Assembly: GCF_013409745.1 (NCBI RefSeq)
Contig: NZ_JACCBH010000001.1
Coordinates: 2,046,001-2,110,000, forward strand
Direction of reading: 5' to 3'
Length of the DNA stretch: 64,000 nt
Source of the DNA: Microbacterium pseudoresistens
GTDB taxonomy: Bacteria; Actinomycetota; Actinomycetes; Actinomycetales; Microbacteriaceae
Every line of letters starts with the position of its first letter. The stretch's first letter is position 1. Of this stretch, positions 1 through 9,333 are shown piece after piece. Both the position numbers and the translations under genes were made by a program. The notes beneath the pieces are model-generated. The model saw nothing but the letters and a program-made list of their open reading frames with translations, was not told where the DNA came from and did no database searches.

Positions 1-799
1 ATGCCAGGACCGGGACGACGATCGGTGCACGGGACAACGTGATCGCAAGCATGATGGCCCCGAGGGAGGTCGCCGGTTCCTGCGCAGCGGTGATTCCGAT
101 GATCAGAGGCAAGCCCGAGATCATCGCTCCGGTGCACGCGGCGGCGCCGACGGTGCTCATGATGTTGCGCGACAACGCGGGCAGTGAGACGTCCAGAGCG
201 AACCGCCCCACCACGCGTCGGCGGGTGACGATCCACAGCAGCAGGAATGCGAGTCCGAAGGGGAACGCGATCCCGCAGGCGAGCCAGATCGGCGGAAGTC
301 CGAGAACGAGCGCGGCGCCGAGCAGGAGAACACGGAGTGCGGCATCGGTCACCGTCAGCAGAGCGGCGTCACGCCAGAGGTGCAGTCCGTAGAAGACGCC
401 TCCGAGCACGGCGGTCATGAGATACCCGATGAGACCGATGCCCAGCACGAGAGCGAGCGCGAACCCGTTGATGGGCACAGTCGTCGCGCCGAGGACCAGC
501 CCGAGGACGATGCTCGCCCCGACCACGACGATGCTCGCTCCCACCGTGAAGCGGCGGAGCACGGTGTTCGGAGGGTGGTCGGTCGAGGGGCGTGCTGCGC
601 GAGAGACCTCCTGCTGGACCCCCGACATCGTGGCGACGCAGAGATAGACGGCGGACCAGGTCACGGAGAACGAGACGTACGAACTGTTCGAGAGGAACGC
701 GGGGGCGAGGAGCTGGACGACATACCCGAACGCGCCGGCGACGGCGGTGGCGAGAAGAATCCACCGCAGTCCGGCGGAGGCGGTGTGCGATGAGGTCAT
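1..799 (-). CDS. Polytopic membrane protein, polysaccharide flippase-like (partial)
   Basis: This open frame starts at an ATG at 799 and runs off the left edge, giving about 265 residues without a stop. It reads as a chain of hydrophobic segments separated by short Arg-rich loops, with roughly eight membrane spans, the first at about residues 11-33. There is no soluble domain. Its ATG overlaps the stop of the DUF2304 gene by 4 nt, so it is the third gene of an operon with a GT2 glycosyltransferase and DUF2304. That context and the topology suggest a Wzx/MATE-like lipid-linked sugar flippase. No diagnostic motif was identified, so the function is inferred from neighbours. Confidence 0.75.
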   Translation of the reverse strand, partial: MTSSHTASAGLRWILLATAVAGAFGYVVQLLAPAFLSNSSYVSFSVTWSAVYLCVATMSGVQQEVSRAARPSTDHPPNTVLRRFTVGASIVVVGASIVLGLVLGATTVPINGFALALVLGIGLIGYLMTAVLGGVFYGLHLWRDAALLTVTDAALRVLLLGAALVLGLPPIWLACGIAFPFGLAFLLLWIVTRRRVVGRFALDVSLPALSRNIMSTVGAAACTGAMISGLPLIIGITAAQEPATSLGAIMLAITLSRAPIVVPVLA

Positions 800-1179
800 C
801 TGGCGTCGTCTGGGCCCTGCTCGCCGCGGTCATCGCCGGACGGATCGCGAAGCGCCTCGACATCCGCCCGGAGCAGCGCAACCTCTTCCGCGACGCGACG
901 GACTTCGTCCTCCGCCTGCGAGAGCTCCCAGGAGAGGTGGAGCGCGACGCCGACGAGAAGCACCAGGGCGAGCGCGAAGATCAGGTTCGAGGGGACCTCG
1001 ACGTTCAGCAATCCTGAGAGACCGACGAGCAGCCCGGGGAAGATCGCGAGCACGAGGATGGCGACGCCGATGAACAGCCAGATGATCGCGTACTTCTCAC
1101 GCAGCTGTCTCTTGAGGAGGAGCATGAGGATGACGCCGAGGACGGCGAGCGAGAAGGCGATGCCCACGACCACGATCAC
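796..1179 (-). CDS. DUF2304 family membrane protein
   Basis: This 127-residue protein has three membrane segments (about residues 3-20, 33-52 and 66-87). An amphipathic, coiled-coil-like tail follows, rich in Glu, Arg and Leu (about 88-113). The size and three-helix-plus-tail layout match DUF2304 proteins, which commonly sit beside dolichyl-phosphate-mannose-synthase-like GT2 enzymes. It is thought to help glycosyl carrier-lipid chemistry at the membrane, but no reaction is established. It overlaps its upstream GT2 by 4 nt (1176-1179) and its downstream neighbour by 4 nt, so the three are translationally coupled. Confidence 0.85.
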   Translation of the reverse strand: MIVVVGIAFSLAVLGVILMLLLKRQLREKYAIIWLFIGVAILVLAIFPGLLVGLSGLLNVEVPSNLIFALALVLLVGVALHLSWELSQAEDEVRRVAEEVALLRADVEALRDPSGDDRGEQGPDDAR

Positions 1180-1904
1180 GACGTGCGCTCCTTGGTTCTG
1201 CGACCGCGAAGCAGCGCCAGGGCGAGCGCGAAAGCGGCGCGGAAGAGGTAGCGCGCCGCCGCGAGCGGATTGTGACTGGGCTGGCCATGGGCTCGGGGCC
1301 TCATCGCCACGGGGACCTGCGTCACCGTCAGTCCCGCGTGGATCGCTCCCACGAGGGAATCGATCGTGTCACCGAGATACTCGGCCGGGTAGAACCGCAC
1401 GTACTGATCGATGGCGCGACGATTCGCGGCACGGAACCCGGAGGTCACGTCGGTGAGGCGGACGCCGCTGATCCGAGACAGAACGGCGGCGAGCATCTTC
1501 ATCGCCCAACGACGGGGTCCTCTGGCCTTGTAGTCGCCGACGTCGGCGAAGCGGGCGGCGATCGATATGTCCGCATCGCTCAGACCCGCGAGCACCGCGG
1601 CGATGTCCGCGGGGTTGTGCTGCCCGTCGGCATCGACCTGGATGGCTTGCGAGTAGCCATGGCGCTGCGCATACGTGAAGCCGGTCCGCATCGCACCGCC
1701 GACCCCCATGTTGAAGGGGAGAATGACGACTCGTGCTCCTGCTGCCGCTGCGACGGCCGCGGTGGCATCGGTCGACCCGTCGTCGATCACGAGCACGTCG
1801 TACGCAGGGTCCGCGTCGCGGATCTCGCGAACCGTGTTCGCCACGTTCTGCTCTTCGTTCCACGCGGGGACGATGATGAGCGCGCGCTCGCGGGGGGATG
1901 CCAT
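1176..1904 (-). CDS. GT2 glycosyltransferase, polyprenyl-phosphate sugar synthase-like
   Basis: This 242-residue family 2 glycosyltransferase has a GT-A fold signature. VPAWNEE occurs near the N-terminus, VIDDGSTDATA at about residues 38-48, and QVDADGQHNP (the metal-binding DxD) at about 90-99. A conserved TSGFRAANRRA segment lies at about 150-160. This resembles dolichyl/polyprenyl-phosphate mannose or glucose synthases, which load a nucleotide sugar onto a carrier lipid on the cytoplasmic side. There is no clear membrane anchor apart from an amphipathic C-terminus. It is the first gene of the operon with DUF2304 and the flippase-like gene. A TAGAAT -10 lies 9 nt upstream of the ATG, so the mRNA probably has little or no leader. 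Confidence 0.87.
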   Translation of the reverse strand: MASPRERALIIVPAWNEEQNVANTVREIRDADPAYDVLVIDDGSTDATAAVAAAAGARVVILPFNMGVGGAMRTGFTYAQRHGYSQAIQVDADGQHNPADIAAVLAGLSDADISIAARFADVGDYKARGPRRWAMKMLAAVLSRISGVRLTDVTSGFRAANRRAIDQYVRFYPAEYLGDTIDSLVGAIHAGLTVTQVPVAMRPRAHGQPSHNPLAAARYLFRAAFALALALLRGRRTKERTS

Positions 1905-1913
1905 GGTGGCATG

Positions 1914-1919
1914 ATTCTA
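1914..1919 (-). promoter_or_regulatory. -10 element TAGAAT for the GT2-DUF2304 operon
   Basis: TAGAAT on the minus strand lies 9 nt before the ATG at 1904, implying a leaderless or nearly leaderless transcript. No clear -35 is visible. Confidence 0.5.
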
Positions 1920-1964
1920 TCCGGTTCGTCCTGGCCGCTCGGTCGACGCGCAGGCGCCCGCGCC

Positions 1965-1970
1965 TAGGAT
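1965..1970 (+). promoter_or_regulatory. -10 element TAGGAT for glf
   Basis: TAGGAT lies about 45 nt upstream of the glf ATG. A short leader of about 38 nt would carry the GAGGAAGGGA ribosome-binding site. It is divergent to the GT2 promoter. Confidence 0.45.
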
Positions 1971-2002
1971 GGATGCTGTTCTGCTCCGCGCCCTGCGCGT
2001 GA

Positions 2003-3151
<1,149 letters not shown>

Positions 3152-3172
3152 CGCGCATGGATGCCCCCTCGC

Positions 3173-3178
3173 TATGAT
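3173..3178 (+). promoter_or_regulatory. -10 element TATGAT, possible internal leaderless promoter
   Basis: TATGAT lies exactly 6 nt before an in-frame GTG at 3185, the spacing seen at other leaderless starts in this window. It would let the exporter genes be expressed independently of glf. Confidence 0.5.
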
Positions 3179-3184
3179 CGGCTC

Positions 3185-3982
3185 GTGGGGATGACGGCGA
3201 AGAACGCGGCGATCACGCCGCGGCGCTACCTGCATTCGCTATGGCTGCTCTCGGCGCGCGATCTCAAGGTGCGCTACGCCACCAGCTTCCTCGGCTACCT
3301 GTGGTCGGTGCTGGATCCGCTCATCATGAGCGCGATCTACTGGTTCGTGTTCACCCAGGTCTTTCATCGCACGGTCGGCGAAGAGCCGTACATCCTCTTC
3401 CTCATCACCGCCCTGCTGCCGTGGGTGTGGTTCAACACCTCGGTGGGCGATTTCACCCGCGCGTTCCGCAAGGATGCGCGCCTGGTGCGCTCCACCGCGA
3501 TTCCGCGCTCGATCTGGGTGAACCGCGTCGTGCTGACCAAGGGTGTGGAGTTCCTCTGCTCCATCCCGGTGCTCATCGTCTTCATCCTGTTCAACCTCGA
3601 TCACGTGCACATCAATCCGGGGCTCCTCTGGTTCCCGGTGGGAGTGCTGCTGCAGACCATCCTGCTGATCGGACTCGGATTGCTCGTCGCACCGCTGTGC
3701 GTGCTGTTCTCCGACCTCGAGCGCACCACCGCGCTCATCCTGCGGGCGCTGTTCTACGCGTCGCCGGTGATCTACAGCGTCGCCGACCTGCCGGCCCCCT
3801 TCGACGTGCTCGGGGCGTTCAACCCGCTGGCGGGCATCTTCACGCTCTACCGCGTCGGGTTCTTCCCCGATCAGTGGCACACGACCCCGGTGATCATCGC
3901 GGTCGTCATGAGCGTGGGCTTCCTCGCCCTGGGGATGCTCGTGTTCCGCTCGCTCGAGCGCACGGTGCTCAAGGAGCTGTGA
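3185..3982 (+). CDS. ABC transporter permease, polysaccharide export (Wzm/TagG type)
   Basis: This is an ABC-2 type integral membrane permease of about 265 residues, with a cytoplasmic N-terminal amphipathic stretch (SLWLLSARDLKVRY) and about six membrane spans. DLKVRYATSFLGYLW is typical of Wzm/TagG/RfbA permeases. With the downstream ATPase it would export a lipid-linked polysaccharide. Three starts are possible: ATG 3161, GTG 3185 and ATG 3191. GTG 3185 is preferred because TATGAT lies 6 nt upstream and none of the three has a good ribosome-binding site. The next gene begins 1 nt after its stop. The pairing resembles mycobacterial Rv3783/Rv3781, which flank GlfT1. Confidence 0.93.
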   Translation: MGMTAKNAAITPRRYLHSLWLLSARDLKVRYATSFLGYLWSVLDPLIMSAIYWFVFTQVFHRTVGEEPYILFLITALLPWVWFNTSVGDFTRAFRKDARLVRSTAIPRSIWVNRVVLTKGVEFLCSIPVLIVFILFNLDHVHINPGLLWFPVGVLLQTILLIGLGLLVAPLCVLFSDLERTTALILRALFYASPVIYSVADLPAPFDVLGAFNPLAGIFTLYRVGFFPDQWHTTPVIIAVVMSVGFLALGMLVFRSLERTVLKEL

Positions 3983-3983
3983 C

Positions 3984-4742
3984 GTGAACGATCGACAGCC
4001 CGACGAGCAGCCCATGGCGATCGAGGTCGCCGACCTCGGCGTGCGCTTCCGCCGCAATCGTCGCGGCCGCCGCAGCTTCAAAGACCTCTTCGCCGGGCGG
4101 TCTCGCCGTTCGAGACCGGGCGAGTTCTGGGCGCTGCGCGACGTGTCGTTCCGCGTGCGCCAGGGCGAATCGATCGGCGTGGTCGGGCGCAACGGCCAGG
4201 GCAAGTCGACGCTGCTCAAGCTCGTCGCCGGGGTGCTGCTGCCCGATGAGGGATCCGTGCGGCTGCATGGCGGCGTGGCGCCGCTGATCGAGATCACCGG
4301 CGGCTTCGTCGGCGACCTCACGGTGCGCGAGAACGTGCGCCTCACCGCGGGCCTGCACGGCATGAGCCGCGCCGAGATCGCCGAGCGCTACGACGACATC
4401 ATCGCCTTCGCCGAGCTCGCCGACTTCCAGGAGACGCCGTACAAACACCTGTCGAACGGGATGAAGGTGCGCCTCGCCTTCTCCGTGGTCTCCAAGCTCG
4501 ACGAGCCGATCCTGCTCGTCGACGAGGTGCTCGCCGTCGGCGACAAGGCCTTCCGCGACAAGTGCTACCGGCGCATCGACGAACTGCTCGCCGACAACCG
4601 CACGCTGTTCTTCGTCTCGCACAACGAGCGTGACCTGCGGCGCTTCTGCTCCCGCGGCCTCTACCTCGACAAGGGCGGTCTTGTACTCGACGGCACGATC
4701 GACGAGGTGCTCGACCGGTACAACGCGGACCAGGCGCACTGA
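3984..4742 (+). CDS. ABC transporter ATP-binding protein, polysaccharide export (Wzt/TagH type)
   Basis: This 252-residue ATPase has Walker A GRNGQGKST (about residues 68-76), the LSNGM form of the signature loop found in Wzt/TagH proteins, Walker B ILLVDEVLAVGD and a switch His in FVSHNERD. It ends soon after the ATPase core and lacks the C-terminal carbohydrate-binding domain of long Wzt proteins. It therefore resembles the short Rv3781-type ATPase. The GTG start lies 1 nt after the permease stop, so the pair is co-translated. It powers export of the wall polymer from the cytoplasmic face. Confidence 0.94.
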   Translation: MNDRQPDEQPMAIEVADLGVRFRRNRRGRRSFKDLFAGRSRRSRPGEFWALRDVSFRVRQGESIGVVGRNGQGKSTLLKLVAGVLLPDEGSVRLHGGVAPLIEITGGFVGDLTVRENVRLTAGLHGMSRAEIAERYDDIIAFAELADFQETPYKHLSNGMKVRLAFSVVSKLDEPILLVDEVLAVGDKAFRDKCYRRIDELLADNRTLFFVSHNERDLRRFCSRGLYLDKGGLVLDGTIDEVLDRYNADQAH

Positions 4743-4758
4743 GCGCCGCACGCAGGGT

Positions 4759-5361
4759 TCAACCGAGGAGTGCGACCAGACCGTTCAGCGCCTGACGGGC
4801 CCCGTCGACGGCGCCGCTCGCATCGCCCGACGCCGCGGCGGAGCGCAACTGGCTGAGGCTGTCGGCGTACGTTCCGAGCGCAGAATGCCACGCGTCGGCG
4901 ATCGAGGAGGGCGGCACCGCCCCGGCGAGGCGCTGCGCATCCTCCTGCAGCTGATCGACGAACTGCCTGGCCTCTTCGCCCGATGCGGAGGCGATCATGG
5001 TCAGCCCCGTGTCGGCATCCGTGAGGCGCGGGGTGACCTTGTCGCGGAATACGCCCAGTTCCGGGTCGGGAACCGGCGGGGCGGGGGGCGTCGTCGGCTC
5101 CGAGGTCGGGGTCGGCGACGGGGGAGTGGTCGCGGTCGGGCTCGGGCTGGTCGTGGGCGTCGCGCTGGCAGACGCCGAGGGCGAATCGGTGGGGGCCGGC
5201 GTGTCGCCGCCGCGCGGGATGAGGAAGAACACCAGCACCGCGACGACCACGAGCACGGCGAGGATCAGCGCGGTGATGAGCGCGACGCGAGGGCCACGAC
5301 GCTTCTCCTCGGCGAACTCCCAACGGATCTCCGGTTCCCGGCGCGGGTCGTGTTCGCTCAT
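4759..5361 (-). CDS. Membrane-anchored hypothetical protein with Pro/Thr/Ser linker
   Basis: The 200 residues comprise a short cytoplasmic charged N-terminus, one membrane segment (about residues 27-48) and a low-complexity Pro/Thr/Ser/Ala linker (about 53-98). A helical extracellular domain of about 100 residues follows and contains no cysteine. I do not recognise the family. The linker looks like a wall-spanning spacer, so the C-terminal domain would lie outside the membrane. The ATG is preceded by GGAGG at a 6-nt spacing. It lies 1 nt after the GlfT1-like gene on the same strand, so it is probably co-transcribed and may serve the same wall polymer. It converges on the exporter genes. Confidence 0.8.
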   Translation of the reverse strand: MSEHDPRREPEIRWEFAEEKRRGPRVALITALILAVLVVVAVLVFFLIPRGGDTPAPTDSPSASASATPTTSPSPTATTPPSPTPTSEPTTPPAPPVPDPELGVFRDKVTPRLTDADTGLTMIASASGEEARQFVDQLQEDAQRLAGAVPPSSIADAWHSALGTYADSLSQLRSAAASGDASGAVDGARQALNGLVALLG

Positions 5362-5362
5362 C

Positions 5363-6319
5363 TCAGGCCTCCAAGGGGCTCATAGGACGCCAGGTGCGAT
5401 CCCGTCCGATCCTTCCGCCGTCGCGCAGCCCCCGGAAGAGGTTGCTCGTGCCGCGCGCGGTGCGCTCGACGAACAGCAGGCGGATGATCTCCTTCACGAA
5501 GGTCATCGTCGTCCCGAGCCCGAACACCACGGGGTTGTACACGCCGTGATGGCGGTAATACTGCTTGATGTATGCCCGGTTGCGCATGATGTAGTAGCGG
5601 TAGGCGTTGCTGGAGGCGTTCATGTGCCGTACGCCCATGTCCCACTGCTTGATCTCGCGGGTGCGGCGCAGCACGAAGTCCTCGACCACGACGGACATGG
5701 TCTTGCGCGAGGCCAGCCAGCCGTACACCTGGTCGTCCCAGTAGATGAAGAACCGCGGATCGGGCAGCCCGATCTGCTGCACGATCGAGCGGTGGATGAA
5801 CATGCCCTCGAAGCATCCGCTGTTCATCCGCTTGAAGCCGGTCTCATCGAATCCGGCCGGGGCGAACGGAATGGGGATGCCCATGCGCTCGGCGATGCGG
5901 TACTGCCAGTAGAACGCGCTGCCGTCGTAGTCGTAGCGCCGGCCCTGGATGCTCTTGAACCGCGGGGCCCACGCGCCCATCCGGGCGAGGCCGTCCGGCA
6001 GCACTTCGACGTCGTCGTCCATCAGCCAGATCCACTCGGAGCCCAGCTCGTACGCCGTGCGCATGCCCTCGCTGAAGCCCCCGGATCCGCCCGTGTTCGT
6101 CTCGAGCTTGCGGTAGACGATCTCGGTGCCGATCTCGGCGCGGACGGAGTCGACGACCTCGGTCGTGTCGTCCGAGGAGGCGTTGTCGATGATGACGACC
6201 CGGCCCGGCTTCGGATCCATCGCCGCGATGCTCGTCAGGAGCCTGCGCAGCAGACCCGAGCGGTTGAAGGTCACCACGACGATGCTCGCGGCGCTCGGAT
6301 CGAACGCGGCGCCGGTCAT
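5363..6319 (-). CDS. GT2 glycosyltransferase, GlfT1-like galactofuranosyltransferase
   Basis: This 318-residue family 2 glycosyltransferase has SIVVVTFNR at the N-terminus, VVIIDNASSDDT at about residues 41-52, and the NTGGSGGFSEGM segment typical of GlfT1-type enzymes. WIWLMDDDVEVLPDG carries the metal-binding DDD. A WDDQVYGW segment probably supplies the catalytic base region. In mycobacteria GlfT1 (Rv3782) is encoded between the two galactan ABC exporter genes, and here it sits next to Wzm/Wzt and glf. Transfer of galactofuranose to a lipid-linked acceptor is therefore the best guess. The exact sugar and acceptor cannot be read from sequence. Confidence 0.86.
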   Translation of the reverse strand: MTGAAFDPSAASIVVVTFNRSGLLRRLLTSIAAMDPKPGRVVIIDNASSDDTTEVVDSVRAEIGTEIVYRKLETNTGGSGGFSEGMRTAYELGSEWIWLMDDDVEVLPDGLARMGAWAPRFKSIQGRRYDYDGSAFYWQYRIAERMGIPIPFAPAGFDETGFKRMNSGCFEGMFIHRSIVQQIGLPDPRFFIYWDDQVYGWLASRKTMSVVVEDFVLRRTREIKQWDMGVRHMNASSNAYRYYIMRNRAYIKQYYRHHGVYNPVVFGLGTTMTFVKEIIRLLFVERTARGTSNLFRGLRDGGRIGRDRTWRPMSPLEA

Positions 6320-6517
6320 GACGTCGCTCCGCCCCTGATGGGACGACGGATGCTCGGGGCGGCGTGCGTCGGGCGGGCGCGATGCAGGAGGGGGTGAGTC
6401 ACGGGTGGGGCTCCGGAAAGTTCATCGGGGCGCGACGGAACGGCGCCCTCCGCAAGCCTACCCGTCGGCTCCGCGCGGTCGCTGACAGACGCGCTCCCCC
6501 TCGCGAGTCCTGCCGCG
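6320..6517. other. Intergenic region with one probable promoter
   Basis: About 200 nt lie between the ligase-like gene and the GlfT1-like gene, both on the minus strand. TAGGCT at 6455-6460 is the only clear promoter element. No convincing gene or hairpin was seen. Confidence 0.5.
6455..6460 (-). promoter_or_regulatory. -10 element TAGGCT for the GlfT1-like gene
   Basis: TAGGCT on the minus strand implies a leader of about 130 nt before the ATG at 6319. This is unlike the leaderless neighbours. Confidence 0.4.
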
Positions 6518-7813
6518 TCACGCGCCCAGCTGCGTGGCGGGCGGCGCGGCCTGAGCGGCGTCGATGTCTTCGCGCCACGACCGAGACTGACCGGCGCGCA
6601 GTGCGCACAGCACGAGCAGGAACCAGCCGGTGCCGGCCAACGCGAAGCTCTCGAACATCGACTCCACGGCCAGGGTGACGAGCACGAGCGGGGTCCACGC
6701 ATAGACCACAGAGCGCCGTGCGCTGGCGACGAGCCACGAGCGAACGAGGGCGATGCCGCCGAACAGTGCGAACAGCGCCAGACCCGCGGCTCCACCCTGC
6801 AGGAGCATGTCGAAGTACGCGTTCAGCGCGGTGCGGTGATGGTCGTCGAGGAGGAAGTTGATGGCGTTGAACGGGTAATCGGTGCCCGTCCACGGTCCGA
6901 ACCATCCCCATCCCTCCAGCGGTCGCAGCCCCCAGTAGTCCAGCAGCACGTTCCACAGGTCGGCGCGGGTGCTGAAATCGGAGCCGGCATCGAGCCAGGC
7001 GATGATGCGATGCCGCAGCAGGAACGCCACGACCACGCCCAGGGCGACGGCGGCGCCCAGCGCCCACTGCAGCGCGGCGCGCCGTTCGGGACGCGTGCGC
7101 CGCACCAGGTCGAGCGCGGCAGCGGCCAGGCCCACGGTGACGGCGAGCACGAGCACGGTGGGGGAGGCTGAGAGCAGCGCGAGGAAGGAGGCCAGCGCGA
7201 TCGAGGGCACCGCGATGGGGGCTGCGAGCGACTGCGAGCGCCATTCCACGACGAAGGTGATCACGGCGACGACGGCGATGAAGCCCAGCATGTTGCGGCT
7301 GCCGAACAGGCCCTGGATGGGCCCGCCGTCGGCGAGCAGACCCTCGACCCCGAGGAACGGGAAAGGCATGTCGAACATGACGCCCGAGAGCAGTTCGACG
7401 CCCAGCGAGGTCAGGAGCATGATGCGCAGCGCGTCACCGAGCGCGCGCACGGTCTGCAGGGTGTCGCGGATGTGCCCGACGACCACGGCGAGCACGGCGA
7501 ATCCGAACAGCGCGGCCCACCCGCGCAGCGTCTCGGCCGCATGCGTCGACCAGAACGCCGACACGAGGGTCCAGATCAGCAGTGCGAGCAGCGTGGACGG
7601 CGCCAGGCGCAGCACCGACAGCTCTTCGCGCCGGGCCACGAGGATCGCGATGCCGATCACGCACAGCGAGACGACGATCGAGACGAGCGTCACGGTGCCC
7701 GCGGCCGCGGCGATCGCGAACGAGCCCAGCACCGTCAGCAGCACCGCGAGCGTGAACGCGCGCGCCAGCTCCACCGAGCCGAGCAGCCGGGCGAGCCCGG
7801 GCCGGGTGATCAC
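6518..7813 (-). CDS. O-antigen ligase/polymerase-like membrane protein
   Basis: This protein of about 431 residues has about eleven hydrophobic spans and one large loop after the middle (STRADLWNVLLDYWGLRPLEGWGW region), as in the Wzy_C/WaaL superfamily. These enzymes join or polymerise undecaprenyl-linked sugar chains on the outer face of the membrane. The start is placed at GTG 7813 because it overlaps the previous gene's stop as GTGA. The open frame continues upstream, but that part lacks hydrophobic coding character. It is the second of two adjacent ligase-like genes, which suggests two linked polymerisation or ligation steps. Confidence 0.85.
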   Translation of the reverse strand: MITRPGLARLLGSVELARAFTLAVLLTVLGSFAIAAAAGTVTLVSIVVSLCVIGIAILVARREELSVLRLAPSTLLALLIWTLVSAFWSTHAAETLRGWAALFGFAVLAVVVGHIRDTLQTVRALGDALRIMLLTSLGVELLSGVMFDMPFPFLGVEGLLADGGPIQGLFGSRNMLGFIAVVAVITFVVEWRSQSLAAPIAVPSIALASFLALLSASPTVLVLAVTVGLAAAALDLVRRTRPERRAALQWALGAAVALGVVVAFLLRHRIIAWLDAGSDFSTRADLWNVLLDYWGLRPLEGWGWFGPWTGTDYPFNAINFLLDDHHRTALNAYFDMLLQGGAAGLALFALFGGIALVRSWLVASARRSVVYAWTPLVLVTLAVESMFESFALAGTGWFLLVLCALRAGQSRSWREDIDAAQAAPPATQLGA

Positions 7814-9225
7814 GGCCTCTGCCTCGTCGGTGCCCCTGTCTCGAGCATCCGGTCGCGCTCGCTGAGTCCGCGCCCCACGAGCGGAACCATCTTGATCTTG
7901 AACGAGAACAGCACGACGAGCATCCAGCCCCAGAGCATGATCGGACCGGATTCGACGATGCCCTGCACGAGCAGCATCGCCACCACGAGCGTGGGAAGCA
8001 GGGCGATGGCCGAGTACGGCCGACGCTCCTCGAGGTCCCACCGCGGACGGTCGACGGCGAAGAACCAGGCCCTCCACGCCAGGGCGACGAACACGATGGC
8101 CATGATGACGATGCCCACGACGCCGAGCTGCATGAGCACGTCGAGCCACATGTCGTGCGCGTGGAAGACGGTGATCCCGTGGTCGACGATCCAGTTGTGG
8201 AAGGCGGGATCCCACGGGATCCACGGCGAGGAGAACCCGTTGCCGATCACCGGGCTCTCGGCGGCGCGCTCGCGCACCTTCTCCCAGATCTCCACACGTC
8301 CGGTGAGGTCGGAGCCTCGGCCGAGCAGGCCGAACAGCTCGTCGCGCCAGAGCCACAGCGCGATCGCACCGGCGGCGGCGACGCCGAGGTACACGAGGTA
8401 CAGCGGGGTGCGCTGCCCCGGCCGCGACGTGCGGCGCATGAGCAGCACGGTGGCCAGCACGGCCACCCCCGCGGCGGTGCAGGCGTACGCCGTCGCCGAC
8501 GAGGCGCGCACGAGCATCACGAGGGCAAGCGCGATCCACACGAACAGCACCCCGCGCCGACGGGCCCTGGCTGCGACGAGCACGCTGAACACGATGAGCG
8601 CCAGCACGCAGAGGATGGCGAGACTGTTGGAGTTGCCGACGATCCCCTGGATGCGGCCGCCGTCGAAGATGTTGCCGCGCACCCAGTACCAGTGCGGATC
8701 GATCTTGCCCTCGGGGAAGTCGGCGAAGTTCGGCAGCAGAGGCGCCCCGGTGATGGCGACCCAGATCTCCAGGACGAAGGAGAGCCCGAGGATCCACTTC
8801 AGCGCCGACGAGATCGCCCTGGCGATCTCCTGCCAGCTGAGCAGCGTGGCGACGGTGATGGCCGCGACGGTGATCCCGGCCTGCAGCGTCCAGGTGAGCA
8901 GCGTGGCCTCAGGCCATCGCGACCACAGCACGGACAGCAGGGCGAGGGCGAGGTAGCCGATCGCTGCCCACGGCAGGCGCCGCCACGGGAAGCGCACGGG
9001 GTGCTGGCGCACGATCGCCGGGATGAGGACGGCAAGACAGCCCAGGACGAGCACGACCATGACGATCACGGCGCCGAGCTCGCCGAGCAGGTTGTAGACG
9101 GCGGTGTGCCCGAGCACGGCGAACAGGACCAGCACGGCGAAGGCGCGCAGCATCAGGTGCCTCGAGGACTCGCGCGCGGGCGCGGTCGGGGGAGGCAAGA
9201 CCGAGAGTCGGGAGCGCTGCGCCAT
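7810..9225 (-). CDS. O-antigen ligase/polymerase-like membrane protein
   Basis: This polytopic protein of about 471 residues has a Wzy_C-type loop. GRVEIWEKVRERAAESPVIGNGF is followed by a HNWIVDHGI and HAHDMWLD stretch, matching the R-x2-W and His-containing pattern of O-antigen ligases. ATG 9225 is chosen because TACCCT lies 7 nt upstream and upstream in-frame sequence is not hydrophobic. Its stop overlaps the next ligase-like gene by 4 nt. Together they probably polymerise or transfer the wall polysaccharide made by the surrounding genes. The substrate is unknown. Confidence 0.86.
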   Translation of the reverse strand: MAQRSRLSVLPPPTAPARESSRHLMLRAFAVLVLFAVLGHTAVYNLLGELGAVIVMVVLVLGCLAVLIPAIVRQHPVRFPWRRLPWAAIGYLALALLSVLWSRWPEATLLTWTLQAGITVAAITVATLLSWQEIARAISSALKWILGLSFVLEIWVAITGAPLLPNFADFPEGKIDPHWYWVRGNIFDGGRIQGIVGNSNSLAILCVLALIVFSVLVAARARRRGVLFVWIALALVMLVRASSATAYACTAAGVAVLATVLLMRRTSRPGQRTPLYLVYLGVAAAGAIALWLWRDELFGLLGRGSDLTGRVEIWEKVRERAAESPVIGNGFSSPWIPWDPAFHNWIVDHGITVFHAHDMWLDVLMQLGVVGIVIMAIVFVALAWRAWFFAVDRPRWDLEERRPYSAIALLPTLVVAMLLVQGIVESGPIMLWGWMLVVLFSFKIKMVPLVGRGLSERDRMLETGAPTRQRP

Positions 9226-9232
9226 CGGGTTC

Positions 9233-9238
9233 AGGGTA
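9233..9238 (-). promoter_or_regulatory. Leaderless -10 TACCCT
   Basis: TACCCT on the minus strand lies 7 nt before the ATG at 9225, with no ribosome-binding site between them. Confidence 0.5.
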
Positions 9239-9320
9239 GCGCGGCGGCATGAGAACGCGCGGAGCGCGAGGGCCCGATCCTGCACGGATCGTGTGCACGG
9301 CATCCGGCGACGTCGCACCC

Positions 9321-9326
9321 TACGCT
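9321..9326 (+). promoter_or_regulatory. Leaderless -10 TACGCT of manA
   Basis: TACGCT lies 7 nt before the manA ATG at 9334, consistent with a transcript starting at or near the A of the ATG. Confidence 0.55.
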
Positions 9327-9333
9327 GAGAGTC